A DNA stretch of 64,000 nt from a virus, in the IMG/VR virus record IMGVR_UViG_3300028590_000011, positions 1-64,000 of that record; one strand, given 5' to 3'. The notes beneath the pieces were generated by a model. It saw nothing but the letters and a program-made list of their open reading frames with translations, searched no databases and was not told the origin of the DNA. A program made the translations under genes and the position numbers. This document shows, piece by piece, positions 54,224-63,184 of the stretch; positions within the stretch are counted from its first letter, which is position 1, and each line of letters opens with the position of its first letter.

Positions 54224-55079
54224 GGTCTACCCCGAACGCGCTCATGGTGTCCGACTTGGAGATGCCGCGCTTCTTCCGGCTGTGGTGCACCGCAGCAGTC
54301 GCGCCAGCAGCCCCCAGGCCCAAGGTGATGGCTCCACCGGACTTGCCGGTGTGTGTCACGGCGAGCGTCCGCTTCATCTTCCCGCCAGGCAGATCCTTGG
54401 GGTAGTTGCGGAAGAACTGCCGGAACCGAGGATCGCCAGCGGTCATCCCCTTCGGGCGGTACTTGTCCTCATGCGCCTTCATCTTCTTGCGCATCCCAGG
54501 GTTCGACTTGATCTTCTTCTCGTTCTTCCAGTCGAGGGGCTTGGTAGCCATCACCCCACCCTGGTATCCGAGCATGGCTCCAGCACCACCGGCGTACGCA
54601 GCCGTGGTGTCCTTGCGGTCCATCGCCTTGCCGAACTTCTCGTTCTTCTTCGCCTGGTGCATGGCACCGGCGTACGACAGTGGCAGGCCCACGCCTACAG
54701 CGCCCAGCCAGAGTTTCGACTGCTTGGGGTAGACCTTCGGCTTGATCGCCCTGCGCGCGACCTTCAGATCGTTCAACTTGCGGTACCCAGCCTTGCGCTC
54801 AGCGCGGAGTGCTTCCTTCGCAGCGGGCTTGTGCCGGTTCAGGGTCGAGTCACCCTTGCGGTTCTCCTGCTGCCACGAGCCCCGAGCAGGTCGCTTCGGG
54901 ATGGCTGCCTCAGCACGGGCGATCTTCTTGTCCGCAACGTTCTGTCGTACCGCGATGGTCTTGCGCTCGACCCGAGAGACAGCAGGAACACCCAGCGCCA
55001 TCGCGCCGCCACCCACAGCAACAGCAGCGCCACCGTGGGTCTTCTTGTCCTTCTGCTTCCGGAACTCCTCGAAGTCCAT
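54216..55079 (-). CDS. Gly/Ala-rich basic protein with C-terminal SAFG tag
   Basis: The product has 287 residues from the ATG at 55079. It has four Gly-rich hydrophobic segments (GAVGVGLPLSYAGAM, YAGGAGAMLGYQGG, AITLGLGAAGATAAV and an N-terminal AVAVGGGAMALGV) between Lys/Arg-rich stretches and ends ISKSDTMSAFGVDHG. The tag is encoded across the start of the next gene. Probably a companion of the 257-residue protein. Confidence 0.7.
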   Translation of the reverse strand: MDFEEFRKQKDKKTHGGAAVAVGGGAMALGVPAVSRVERKTIAVRQNVADKKIARAEAAIPKRPARGSWQQENRKGDSTLNRHKPAAKEALRAERKAGYRKLNDLKVARRAIKPKVYPKQSKLWLGAVGVGLPLSYAGAMHQAKKNEKFGKAMDRKDTTAAYAGGAGAMLGYQGGVMATKPLDWKNEKKIKSNPGMRKKMKAHEDKYRPKGMTAGDPRFRQFFRNYPKDLPGGKMKRTLAVTHTGKSGGAITLGLGAAGATAAVHHSRKKRGISKSDTMSAFGVDHG

Positions 55080-55080
55080 G

Positions 55081-56046
55081 TCACTCTCCCATCGGTGTAC
55101 GCATCCCGCGCCCGTGGATGGAGAAGCCGGTGCGCTCACCGTTCTTCACCTTGCTCCACAGTTCGGGGTCGTTGATCTGGTAGCCAACCCACCAGCCAAC
55201 CGGCATCTCCTCAGGGAGACCCAGCGCCTTCTTCTTCTCCGGGGTCACTACAAAGGACTCGATCATGTCCGACTTGTGCACCGGAGCATCACCGTCGCGT
55301 AGGTGCATGTCGCCACCCTTGCGGGACTTGTGCACGTACTCGTACGCGGACTTCTCTACCTCGCTGATGGAGATGTAGTCGCCCTGGAGATCGACCACTG
55401 GCTCGCCGTTCATCTCCACGATGGAGGCCCAGCCGAAGACCTGCTGCTTGTCGGAGTCGACCTTGGAGATCTCACCCTCCCAGCGCACGTCGAACTCATC
55501 AGCCTTCTTGGAGACCTGGGACTTCAGCCGGATCATCCCCTGCTTCGTCCCGCACTTGACCTTGGTCTCGACATGGTTCCCAGCCTTGGTGAGCACCTTG
55601 CGCTTCAGGGCACCGGTGGAGATGTGCAACTCCGACTGATCCGGGCTGGCCTTGTGGACCCTGGCCTTCTTGGGCTTGCTCGATGCAGAACGTGCGAGCA
55701 CGCGGTTGGCGACAGCGTCTCCGGCGATGTTAGCCACCTGGAGACCGAGAGCGCCACCAGCCAGCGCTGCGCCCGTCTTACCAGCCTTGGACGAGATCGG
55801 CTTCGGGATCTTCTGACCCGTCGCGTAGATCTTCCGAGAGAGCTTCCCGCCCTCCTTGAACCGGTCGTCGCGCAGAGCGGCAGCAGTACCAGCCACACCC
55901 GCACCGAGGCCAACGATGTTCGAGGCGAGACCCACCTGGGCCTGTCGCTTCTCGCGCTTGGCCTGAGCGTCCATCTTGGCCACAAGGTCGTCAGCGCCGC
56001 CTCCATACAGAAGGTTCGCTACCTCACGGAACGCATCAGTGCTCAT
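55081..56046 (-). CDS. XkdF-like phage protease with N-terminal hydrophobic domain
   Basis: The product has 321 residues from the ATG at 56046. The C-terminal part matches XkdF-type putative serine proteases: GEISKVDSDKQQVFGWAS, VDLQGDYIS, FVVTPEKKKALGL, GWWVGYQI and FSIHGRG. The N-terminal 130 residues hold two Gly/Ala hydrophobic stretches (ASNIVGLGAGVAGTAAAL, GAALAGGALGLQVANIAG) with basic linkers, like the two proteins downstream. Probably matures head proteins. Catalytic residues cannot be fixed by eye. Confidence 0.78.
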   Translation of the reverse strand: MSTDAFREVANLLYGGGADDLVAKMDAQAKREKRQAQVGLASNIVGLGAGVAGTAAALRDDRFKEGGKLSRKIYATGQKIPKPISSKAGKTGAALAGGALGLQVANIAGDAVANRVLARSASSKPKKARVHKASPDQSELHISTGALKRKVLTKAGNHVETKVKCGTKQGMIRLKSQVSKKADEFDVRWEGEISKVDSDKQQVFGWASIVEMNGEPVVDLQGDYISISEVEKSAYEYVHKSRKGGDMHLRDGDAPVHKSDMIESFVVTPEKKKALGLPEEMPVGWWVGYQINDPELWSKVKNGERTGFSIHGRGMRTPMGE

Positions 56047-56068
56047 GTTCCTATCGTCCTTCCCTGCG

Positions 56069-58051
56069 CTACTCATCGTGATCACCGAACTCCTCCATCT
56101 CCACGTCCGGGAGTGCATCGAACACCGGGAAGAAGAACCGGTTGTTCGCGGTGCCTACGCGCTGCTTGGTGTCTTCCAGTACGTAGTCGCCTTCGGTGAC
56201 CCAACTCTCCAGCCCGTTCCGAGTCGGAGCATCAGCCTGGTAGGTCCTACCCAGCGAGGAGTCATGACCCTCGTCCAAGCGCAGGACCATGAAGGTCAGG
56301 TTGTCTGGGTTGACCCCCCACTCCCGAGCCAGTTCGCCGTAGGTGATCTGGTCAGGCATCTTGTAGTCAGGAACTCCACCTTCAGTGGTGTACCAGTCCA
56401 GGTTGATCTTGGTGTTCTCGCCAGTCCAGTCCGGGTCGCCGTTGGCGTTCCCAGAAGCGATGGCTTCTACCAGAGCGAAGATGTCATCATCCTCGATGAA
56501 GGCGTGGTACTTGTTGCCGTCCTCGCCGTACATCTCGACCATGCCGCCCGTGTGGTCCTTGATGGACTCGTACTCGTCCATGATCGCCTCATCGAGGCGC
56601 TGCACTGCTCGCTCTGCGATCAGCACCTCGTCCGGGCTCCACACTATGCTGCTGTTGGCGTTCAGGTAGTCGTTGTAGGTGCTCAACTCATGCGGCGTGA
56701 CGACTGTGTACACGGGGTACTGCTTGCCGTTCTCAGACTGGATCTTGACCGTAGGCGAGTAGAAGACTCGGTTCCTCGGCTTCTCCAGCGCCTTCAGTCG
56801 AACCAGGTCACGGGCCACATCCTCGGTCAGCGCCAGCTTCTGGAGCGGAGGCATCCCCAATCGGGTCTTGGTCTGCTCCTCGCGACCGAGTGAGACCTTC
56901 TCCGCAGTCTTATCGCTCAGCGAGACATGTTCGATCGGAGTCAGACGGACCTTTCGCTGAGGAGACAGACGAACTTTGCGATCCTCAGAGAGCCGTACCT
57001 TCTGCTCCGGCTCCAGCCTGACCTTCTCCTGCTCTCGGATCACCGGCTCAGCGTCGCGCACGCGCTGCGCTTCTCCTACCAGGTTGTCCAGGAAGGCCGA
57101 AGGCTTGTCCTGGGTCTTGACCGCGAACCGTCCGTCCGAGGTGCGCTTGTACTCGTCGTCGTACCAGCGATCCGCCTTGGAGACGATCGGGTCTACAACC
57201 TTCACCTCGCACCGGCAGTTGGGGTGAACACCGGGAACCCACATCTCGATCTTGTTGGGCAGCACGAAGCGCTCGCTGACGCCCACTCGCTTGCCGTGCA
57301 TCGGGCCGCAGATGGCGCAGGTCTTCTCGTCCTTGGCCGTCAGCCAGACCTTCTCGGCCTCAGCTGAGAGAGCCCCGTGATCCTGCATCCAGAGCCACGC
57401 CGTCTGCTTCGCCTGGAGGTCGAGGTTGTGAACCTCCTGCTTAGCGAACACCTTCAGGCGGCTCCTGATGGAGCGACCGATGTACTCCCTGACCATCTGC
57501 TTGGCAGACATAGGCTGCGCGCTGGTGATCTTCTTCTTCACGTCCAACGCAACGTAGCCACTCATCTGGCGAGGAGTGAGCCCGTACGCGTCCAGCGCCC
57601 GGTCCGCAGCAACGCGGACAGGAAGCTGACGATTGACGAAGGAGTTGAACCCCTGGAGCAGCGCGTCCTTGGAGGTGGCATCGAAGTACTCACCGATCCG
57701 GCGAGTGTGCTGCTCAGCCAGTGCGTAGATAGTCGTCATTGGCACATCGCCAGCGCCAGCAGCGCGGTACGCGCGCACGTACGCCTCAGCAGCAGCCGGA
57801 CCGAGGATCGCGTTCTTCCGACCCAGGAACAGAGCCGAAGCCTGGTCCAGGAGAGCCACCAGTCGAGATCCAGTGATCTCTGGCTCCTTGGCGATCTGCT
57901 CCTTGATGTAGTTGATGACCAGCAACCGGTGCGACATCAGTGCCGAGTGGATCATCTCCTCCAGGCTGCCGAGGTGCTTCTCGTCTGCACGCTTCAGAGC
58001 CCCCACCGCAAGGTCAGGGGCTAGAAGCTCTACATAGGGAGCAGTGGTCAC
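56069..58051 (-). CDS. MuF-like minor head protein
   Basis: The product has 660 residues from a GTG at 58051. The MuF core is clear: KTCAICGPMHGKRVG, then WVPGVHPNCRCEV. An octad repeat (KVRLS) follows, and the C-terminal 300 residues are a further unrecognised domain, perhaps an effector or toxin-like domain as found in other MuF fusions. It lies downstream of the portal and a 1,089-residue protein. MuF proteins are head-morphogenesis proteins. Confidence 0.85.
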   Translation of the reverse strand: MTTAPYVELLAPDLAVGALKRADEKHLGSLEEMIHSALMSHRLLVINYIKEQIAKEPEITGSRLVALLDQASALFLGRKNAILGPAAAEAYVRAYRAAGAGDVPMTTIYALAEQHTRRIGEYFDATSKDALLQGFNSFVNRQLPVRVAADRALDAYGLTPRQMSGYVALDVKKKITSAQPMSAKQMVREYIGRSIRSRLKVFAKQEVHNLDLQAKQTAWLWMQDHGALSAEAEKVWLTAKDEKTCAICGPMHGKRVGVSERFVLPNKIEMWVPGVHPNCRCEVKVVDPIVSKADRWYDDEYKRTSDGRFAVKTQDKPSAFLDNLVGEAQRVRDAEPVIREQEKVRLEPEQKVRLSEDRKVRLSPQRKVRLTPIEHVSLSDKTAEKVSLGREEQTKTRLGMPPLQKLALTEDVARDLVRLKALEKPRNRVFYSPTVKIQSENGKQYPVYTVVTPHELSTYNDYLNANSSIVWSPDEVLIAERAVQRLDEAIMDEYESIKDHTGGMVEMYGEDGNKYHAFIEDDDIFALVEAIASGNANGDPDWTGENTKINLDWYTTEGGVPDYKMPDQITYGELAREWGVNPDNLTFMVLRLDEGHDSSLGRTYQADAPTRNGLESWVTEGDYVLEDTKQRVGTANNRFFFPVFDALPDVEMEEFGDHDE

Positions 58052-61000
58052 TGGGACTTCCGCTTGTCGGCGTACATCTCCATGGTGAGCCTCTCGGCTT
58101 CCTTGACAGTGTCAGCCCCGCCGAACACACCGCCACGGAGGTCTTCCACATCCTCATGCGACTTCACTCGCTGCCGCTCATCGTGCAGAGCCTGAGCGGC
58201 GATGTAGAGAGTGTCAGCAGCGTTGTCGTTACCCAAGTCGGCGTAATACTGAGCAGCCTTCTCGAACTCGCTGATGAGCGTCGACACTCGACCCTGGGGC
58301 CGGAGCTTCTCCTCAGCGGTCACAGGAGCGTTTCGGATGACGATGTCTCCCGACTCCTGGCGCATGGTCCCCTCAGGGCCCTGTCCGTCCTTCAGCGCGC
58401 GCATCCGGTGCACCGTCTCCAGTTGCGCGGTGATCTGCTTCGGGTCAGAGACCAGTCGGGTCACGACCGGCGAGTTACGCACGACCTGGAGATCACGAAG
58501 CAGTTCCACACGGTCCATCGCAGGCAGGTCGTCCGGACCCTGACCGAGGAAGGTACGCATCTCCTTCAGGACGTTGTACTCGTCCTTCAGCTCAGCCTCG
58601 TTCATCTCAGAGAGTGGCTTGTCGTGCCGTACGCCACCCGAGTCGATCTTCTTCATCTCGGCCATCCGAGCGCTCAGATCAGCACCGGTCTCGTAGGCAG
58701 CACCAGAGAAGGCGAAGGGCTTGTCGCCCCAGACCCCAGCCACATCAGCGCCGTACTCCTTGCGACCGACATGACCAGCAGCCACCTTGTACGCTGCACC
58801 AGCCTCACCGAGCCTGACGTTGGCGCTAACTGCGCGCGACACCAGCGAGTCGAACTTGGCCTGGTTCTCCGGCTGGGCCAGCTCCTCCGGGGTGAGGTTG
58901 AGAAGCTTGGCCTCTTCCTCGTTCGGCTCGATCCGGTCCTTCAGCACAGCCTGCACAGAGACCGCAGCCTCCGCGTAGTTCTGCGCCGCACGGCGCTCAG
59001 CCACCACGCTCTTGACCGACTTCTTCTGCTCACCGGTGGGGTTGAGCTGGAAGTTCTTCGCATCGAAGGGAGCAGGGCCATCCGGTGAGGGAGCGCCCCG
59101 TCGCGGACCACCGCTACCCCGACCACCCTGGTAGTCGGCCTCAGATGCCGAGAACTTCCCACCAACCATGGTGGGGTTGCGCTTGGCGTTACCGAACAGA
59201 CCAGCGGCTGCGTAGGTCGGGCGGTTGCGTCCCGGCTCCACGTAACCACGGTCGAGCGAGGTCTCCATGCGGTCCATGTGACGACGCGGGACAGCGTTGG
59301 CGTCCTTGATGTAGTACGGGAACTGCTCCTGGAGCGCGATGAGGGCAGCCTTGTAACCCTCGCCGTTCAGCCGGTACTTGTACTCCTTCTCGGCGGCGAG
59401 TTCGTTCATCACGTCGCCCATGAAGTCGTCCGCGTCCTTGCCCTGCGAGCCCTGAGCGCGCTGAGTAGCGATGAACCGGGCCAGCCGCTCGTCGTGGTCG
59501 CTCAGTTCCGGAGACGACTTGAACTCGTCCACGCGGCGGTTGATCTCGGTCTGGATGTCCTTACGCGGGGCGTACCCGCCCATCTCCTCCATGACCTCGG
59601 TCTTGATCGCCTCGCGGATCTCCGGGTTGAGAGACATCCGATCGACCTGCTCCGACTGCACTGCGTCGAGGAGCTGCTCATAGCGCCGAGTCATCCGGCG
59701 AGCTTTGTCGTTGTAGCGACGACCACCGGTGAAGTCCTGCTCGAACTCCATGGTGAAGACACCCGAACGAGAGACCACCGTGACCTGGCGAGCACCAGAC
59801 ATGAGACCGGTGTAGACATCCTCGGAGGTGAGGCCACCGACAGAGCGGTTGCGGATGTACTCCCCGCCCTTCAGACCCTTCAACTTGCGGAGGTTGAAGG
59901 GCAGATAGTGGTCGTCTCCATAGCCCACGGCCTGGTCTACGACCTTGCCGTCCTTGTCGATGATCACGCCCTCAGACGGAGGGGTGTTGCCCGAAGCGAG
60001 CTGGAGGTCGTAGAGCTTCTGGCTCGGAATCCTCCGCGACAGGTACTCGACCGCCACCGCCCGACCGTTGGCTCGCTCCTCCCAGGTAGGAGCGCGTCGC
60101 TCAGCCGAGATGCGGGCAGCAGCCATCTGCACCGGCGAGAGTTCCTGCGGGCGCTTCAGGTTGGCCTTCTTACCCTCCGGGGTGTTCCGGTACGGGTCGT
60201 TGGCAGTGGCCAACTTCGCATCGCGCATGGCGCGGTCCACAGCACCGACGACCACCTTGTCCGGGGTCTTGGAGGTGCCCCGGTAGCGGTAGGCGGTCTT
60301 ACGCGCCGAAGGGCCGAAGACAGCCTCAGCCTCCGAGCCATGGTCACCGACGAACTGAGCCATCCGCGCTGCGAGCTGAACCTTGGACCCAGCCGGAGCG
60401 ATCTCGCCGACGATCTTGGAGCCAGCGGACAGTCGTCCGTACAGACGCGCGTTCGAGTCCCGGCCGTCTACCTGCTGGTTCCAGTCCTGCTCGAAGGATC
60501 CGAAACCGGAGTCGACAGCGTTGATGCCGCGCATGGTCTCGTAGCGCTGCTTGGAGCCGTCCGCGCCCAGAGAAGTAGACAGACCGAAGTACGCCCCACC
60601 AGCGGTGAGCGCGTTCGGACGCGCATCCAGACCCACCAGGTCCTCGTGCTTGGGGTCCCACATCTTCGGGTCCGGTCGCGTCGAGGAGGTAGTGACGGTG
60701 TACACCTGGCCGTTGTGCTTGTTCCGGATGTGGGCGATCACGTCGCTGTCGCCGGGGTTGCGAGAGGACGCGTGAACGGCCCCGAGGAAGTTGGTCAGCT
60801 GCCGGTACTGGTCCTGGTAGGCAGCAGCACGACGCGGCGGGAGACCCTCGACATCCTTGCCATGCGGGAGCCCCATCGACTCAGCCGTACGCCCCTTGAT
60901 GGGCTTCACCTGAGAAGTGGTCACCTTGGCCCGGAACCGACCAGTGCCGGGGTCACGGCTGAAGTCGGACTCCTTGAACCGGTAGCCGTAGTCGTACGGG

Positions 61001-61317
61001 GTCGCCTTGGAGATCTCCGAGAGAGCCTTGGCGAACTCCACAGCGCCGTCCGTGTCCTTGGCAGCAGCACGCATCGTGGCGCGCTTCAGCACCTCCACGC
61101 GCTTGGAGATGACCTTGTTCAGGTGACGCTGGAGAACGGGCAGATTCTTCTCGATCGTCTCTTCGACCATGTCGTTGGCGACGTGGTAGCAGAACTCGCG
61201 AGCCTCTTCCTCGTCCATCTTCATGATGAGGTCGTAGACCTTCTGGGCAGCCTTGTAGTTGAAGTCCGGGTTGTCGGACTTGAAGATCGAACCGCGCTCG
61301 ATCGGCGTGAGAGTCAC
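58048..61317 (-). CDS. Large hypothetical head-region protein (1,089 residues)
   Basis: The product has 1,089 residues from a GTG at 61317 that overlaps the portal stop. It is mostly helical and charged, without recognisable domains. Near residue 105 it has SEISKATPYDYGYRF followed by a DPGTGRFRA segment (compare TSDGRFAVK in the MuF protein). It could be an ejected virion protein or an enzyme. The size is far above the usual inter-portal genes. Confidence 0.75.
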   Translation of the reverse strand: MTLTPIERGSIFKSDNPDFNYKAAQKVYDLIMKMDEEEAREFCYHVANDMVEETIEKNLPVLQRHLNKVISKRVEVLKRATMRAAAKDTDGAVEFAKALSEISKATPYDYGYRFKESDFSRDPGTGRFRAKVTTSQVKPIKGRTAESMGLPHGKDVEGLPPRRAAAYQDQYRQLTNFLGAVHASSRNPGDSDVIAHIRNKHNGQVYTVTTSSTRPDPKMWDPKHEDLVGLDARPNALTAGGAYFGLSTSLGADGSKQRYETMRGINAVDSGFGSFEQDWNQQVDGRDSNARLYGRLSAGSKIVGEIAPAGSKVQLAARMAQFVGDHGSEAEAVFGPSARKTAYRYRGTSKTPDKVVVGAVDRAMRDAKLATANDPYRNTPEGKKANLKRPQELSPVQMAAARISAERRAPTWEERANGRAVAVEYLSRRIPSQKLYDLQLASGNTPPSEGVIIDKDGKVVDQAVGYGDDHYLPFNLRKLKGLKGGEYIRNRSVGGLTSEDVYTGLMSGARQVTVVSRSGVFTMEFEQDFTGGRRYNDKARRMTRRYEQLLDAVQSEQVDRMSLNPEIREAIKTEVMEEMGGYAPRKDIQTEINRRVDEFKSSPELSDHDERLARFIATQRAQGSQGKDADDFMGDVMNELAAEKEYKYRLNGEGYKAALIALQEQFPYYIKDANAVPRRHMDRMETSLDRGYVEPGRNRPTYAAAGLFGNAKRNPTMVGGKFSASEADYQGGRGSGGPRRGAPSPDGPAPFDAKNFQLNPTGEQKKSVKSVVAERRAAQNYAEAAVSVQAVLKDRIEPNEEEAKLLNLTPEELAQPENQAKFDSLVSRAVSANVRLGEAGAAYKVAAGHVGRKEYGADVAGVWGDKPFAFSGAAYETGADLSARMAEMKKIDSGGVRHDKPLSEMNEAELKDEYNVLKEMRTFLGQGPDDLPAMDRVELLRDLQVVRNSPVVTRLVSDPKQITAQLETVHRMRALKDGQGPEGTMRQESGDIVIRNAPVTAEEKLRPQGRVSTLISEFEKAAQYYADLGNDNAADTLYIAAQALHDERQRVKSHEDVEDLRGGVFGGADTVKEAERLTMEMYADKRKSQ

Positions 61318-63158
61318 TTCTTACCGTCCTTCTTGGGTGCGGGCTTCTTGGCAGCCTCGCGCTGCTTGATCTTCAACTGCTCCATCGCGCGCTGGTGCTT
61401 CTTCTGCTCAACGGCTTCCTGGAGAGTCATCTTCTCCTTCTCGCGCTTCAGGCCAGAGTCGGCGCTCCGCTCTTGGAGAGCCATCTTCTCCTTCTCGCGA
61501 GCGTGCTGCTTCTCAGCGTTGGGGTCCTCAGGCGGCGGCTGGTTCTGCATAGCCAACTGCTGCTGCTCCTTGGCCTCGTCCATCTGGCCGACCGGGTGCT
61601 GACGACGGATCAGCTCCGCGTCCATCTCATCGCTGGCCATCTGCTGCTGCATCTCGGGCGTCGGCATGTTCTGGACCTGGTCAGCCTGCTCCGGGCTGTA
61701 GCCCTGGGCTGCCATCTCCGCACGCTGCTGGAGACCGATGAGACCCATCTGAGAGTCAGCGAACTGCATCGCCTGCTCCTGGACGAGCATCTGCCGCTTG
61801 AACTCCTCGGACTCCGGAGTCATCTCCGGGAGGCGAGCGATGTCGCGAACGAACTTCTCCAGCTCCGGGTCCGGGAACCACTGCATACCGGCACCAGCCG
61901 TAGCCGAGATGAAGCCAGCGAGCTGGTTCAGGTCAGGCGGGTCGATGTCGGTGGGCTCGAACTTGGGCAGTTCGTCCAGCTTCCAGCCGTTCACTGCGAA
62001 CAGCTTGGGGACCAGGTGTCGATTCAAGGTGTCCGCGATCGACTTCACGATGGCGTTCAGGGCAGCCCGGAAGATGCCCGTCTTGTCAGTGTGCAGTGAG
62101 TAGGAGCCGACCTGCTGGTGGCCCACCAGGATGAAGTCCGCGAGAACGCTCATCAGGATGCGCTGCTCGTACCGCTGGATGATCGAGTTGGTGTCGAACT
62201 GACGCGAGCCCGAGGAACTCATCAGCTCGAAGTCGAAGAGCGGCTGCTTGGTGTCCCGGTCGTACTGGACAGGGAGGACCAGGCCCTCGTTCTCGTCCCT
62301 GCGCACGCCACGGACCATCTTACGAAAGGCCTCGACCGTCTTGGCCTGGTCGGTACCAGGCTGCGCCTTCATGAACTCGGCAGGCACCTTAGCGACCGGC
62401 ATACCCGCGAGGTCACGCTCGACACCGATGGCCTCGAACTCCTCCAGGCGCTTCTTGAAGTACCAGGAGCGGTAGGCGGTGCGGAGCAGGCTGACGCCCT
62501 CCGGGTTGCCCTTGGCGATCGAGGTACGGAACAGCAGCGACTTCTCGATCGGGATGACAGTGGTCTGGTAGACCGGGGGTGCCATCTGCACCATGGACTT
62601 GATCCCGCCCGACTCATCGAAGGACCAGCGGAGCATGGTCTCCTGCGAGCGAATGGGCATCTTGCGGATGCCGAACTTCCCATCCGTGTGCTTGGAGCGC
62701 TTCGACGGGTCCTTCTCCCAGGGTCCGACCCTCTTCTTGAAGACGATCTCGTGCCAACTCCACCCGTAGGTGAGCATGGAGAGAACCTCACCGATGAAGT
62801 CGTCCCAGGAGTGGCTCATGTCGTCCATGCAGGACTCCAGGAACTCCTTGGCAGCCTCAGCATCCTTGCCGTTCTCCGGAGGCAGGACGTTCCACTCCAC
62901 CTCGCGGATCAGCTTGTCGATAGCGAACAGCAGCGACCCCACCATGGAGTCGTTGGTCGACATCTCGCGGTAGACCTTGACTGCCTTGCGACCTCGGAGT
63001 GCCGGGAGGAACTCCTCATCGATATAGCCCGCGACGCGCTTGACACCCGTGACACCCAGCTCCTGGAGCGGGCCAACGTTCTTCGGGACTTCGTCTCCGA
63101 CGTTGTCGTCATAGCCACGGTCGCCCATCGGCAGGCCCTCGGGCAGTCGTGTCGTCAT
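61314..63158 (-). CDS. Portal protein (DUF935/Mu gp29-like)
   Basis: The product has 614 residues. The pattern resembles DUF935-type portals: an N-terminal YREMSTNDSMVGSLL segment, WHEIVFKKR, a wing with YQTTVIPIEKSLLF and a stem region ending in PDPPDL-like IDPPDLNQL. A long coiled-coil Lys/Gln tail (EKMALQERS, EAVEQKKHQRAMEQ) is at the C terminus. Upstream of MuF and downstream of terminase, as in Mu-like head modules. Confidence 0.92.
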   Translation of the reverse strand: MTTRLPEGLPMGDRGYDDNVGDEVPKNVGPLQELGVTGVKRVAGYIDEEFLPALRGRKAVKVYREMSTNDSMVGSLLFAIDKLIREVEWNVLPPENGKDAEAAKEFLESCMDDMSHSWDDFIGEVLSMLTYGWSWHEIVFKKRVGPWEKDPSKRSKHTDGKFGIRKMPIRSQETMLRWSFDESGGIKSMVQMAPPVYQTTVIPIEKSLLFRTSIAKGNPEGVSLLRTAYRSWYFKKRLEEFEAIGVERDLAGMPVAKVPAEFMKAQPGTDQAKTVEAFRKMVRGVRRDENEGLVLPVQYDRDTKQPLFDFELMSSSGSRQFDTNSIIQRYEQRILMSVLADFILVGHQQVGSYSLHTDKTGIFRAALNAIVKSIADTLNRHLVPKLFAVNGWKLDELPKFEPTDIDPPDLNQLAGFISATAGAGMQWFPDPELEKFVRDIARLPEMTPESEEFKRQMLVQEQAMQFADSQMGLIGLQQRAEMAAQGYSPEQADQVQNMPTPEMQQQMASDEMDAELIRRQHPVGQMDEAKEQQQLAMQNQPPPEDPNAEKQHAREKEKMALQERSADSGLKREKEKMTLQEAVEQKKHQRAMEQLKIKQREAAKKPAPKKDGKK

Positions 63159-63184
63159 ACTCTCAGTCTCCCTACGTCAACCAC

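Noticed and set aside
59278-61602. A 774-codon open frame on the plus strand
   Set aside because: Antisense to the large head-region protein and the portal end; composition is Leu/Arg/Val-heavy as in shadow frames, with no ribosome site.
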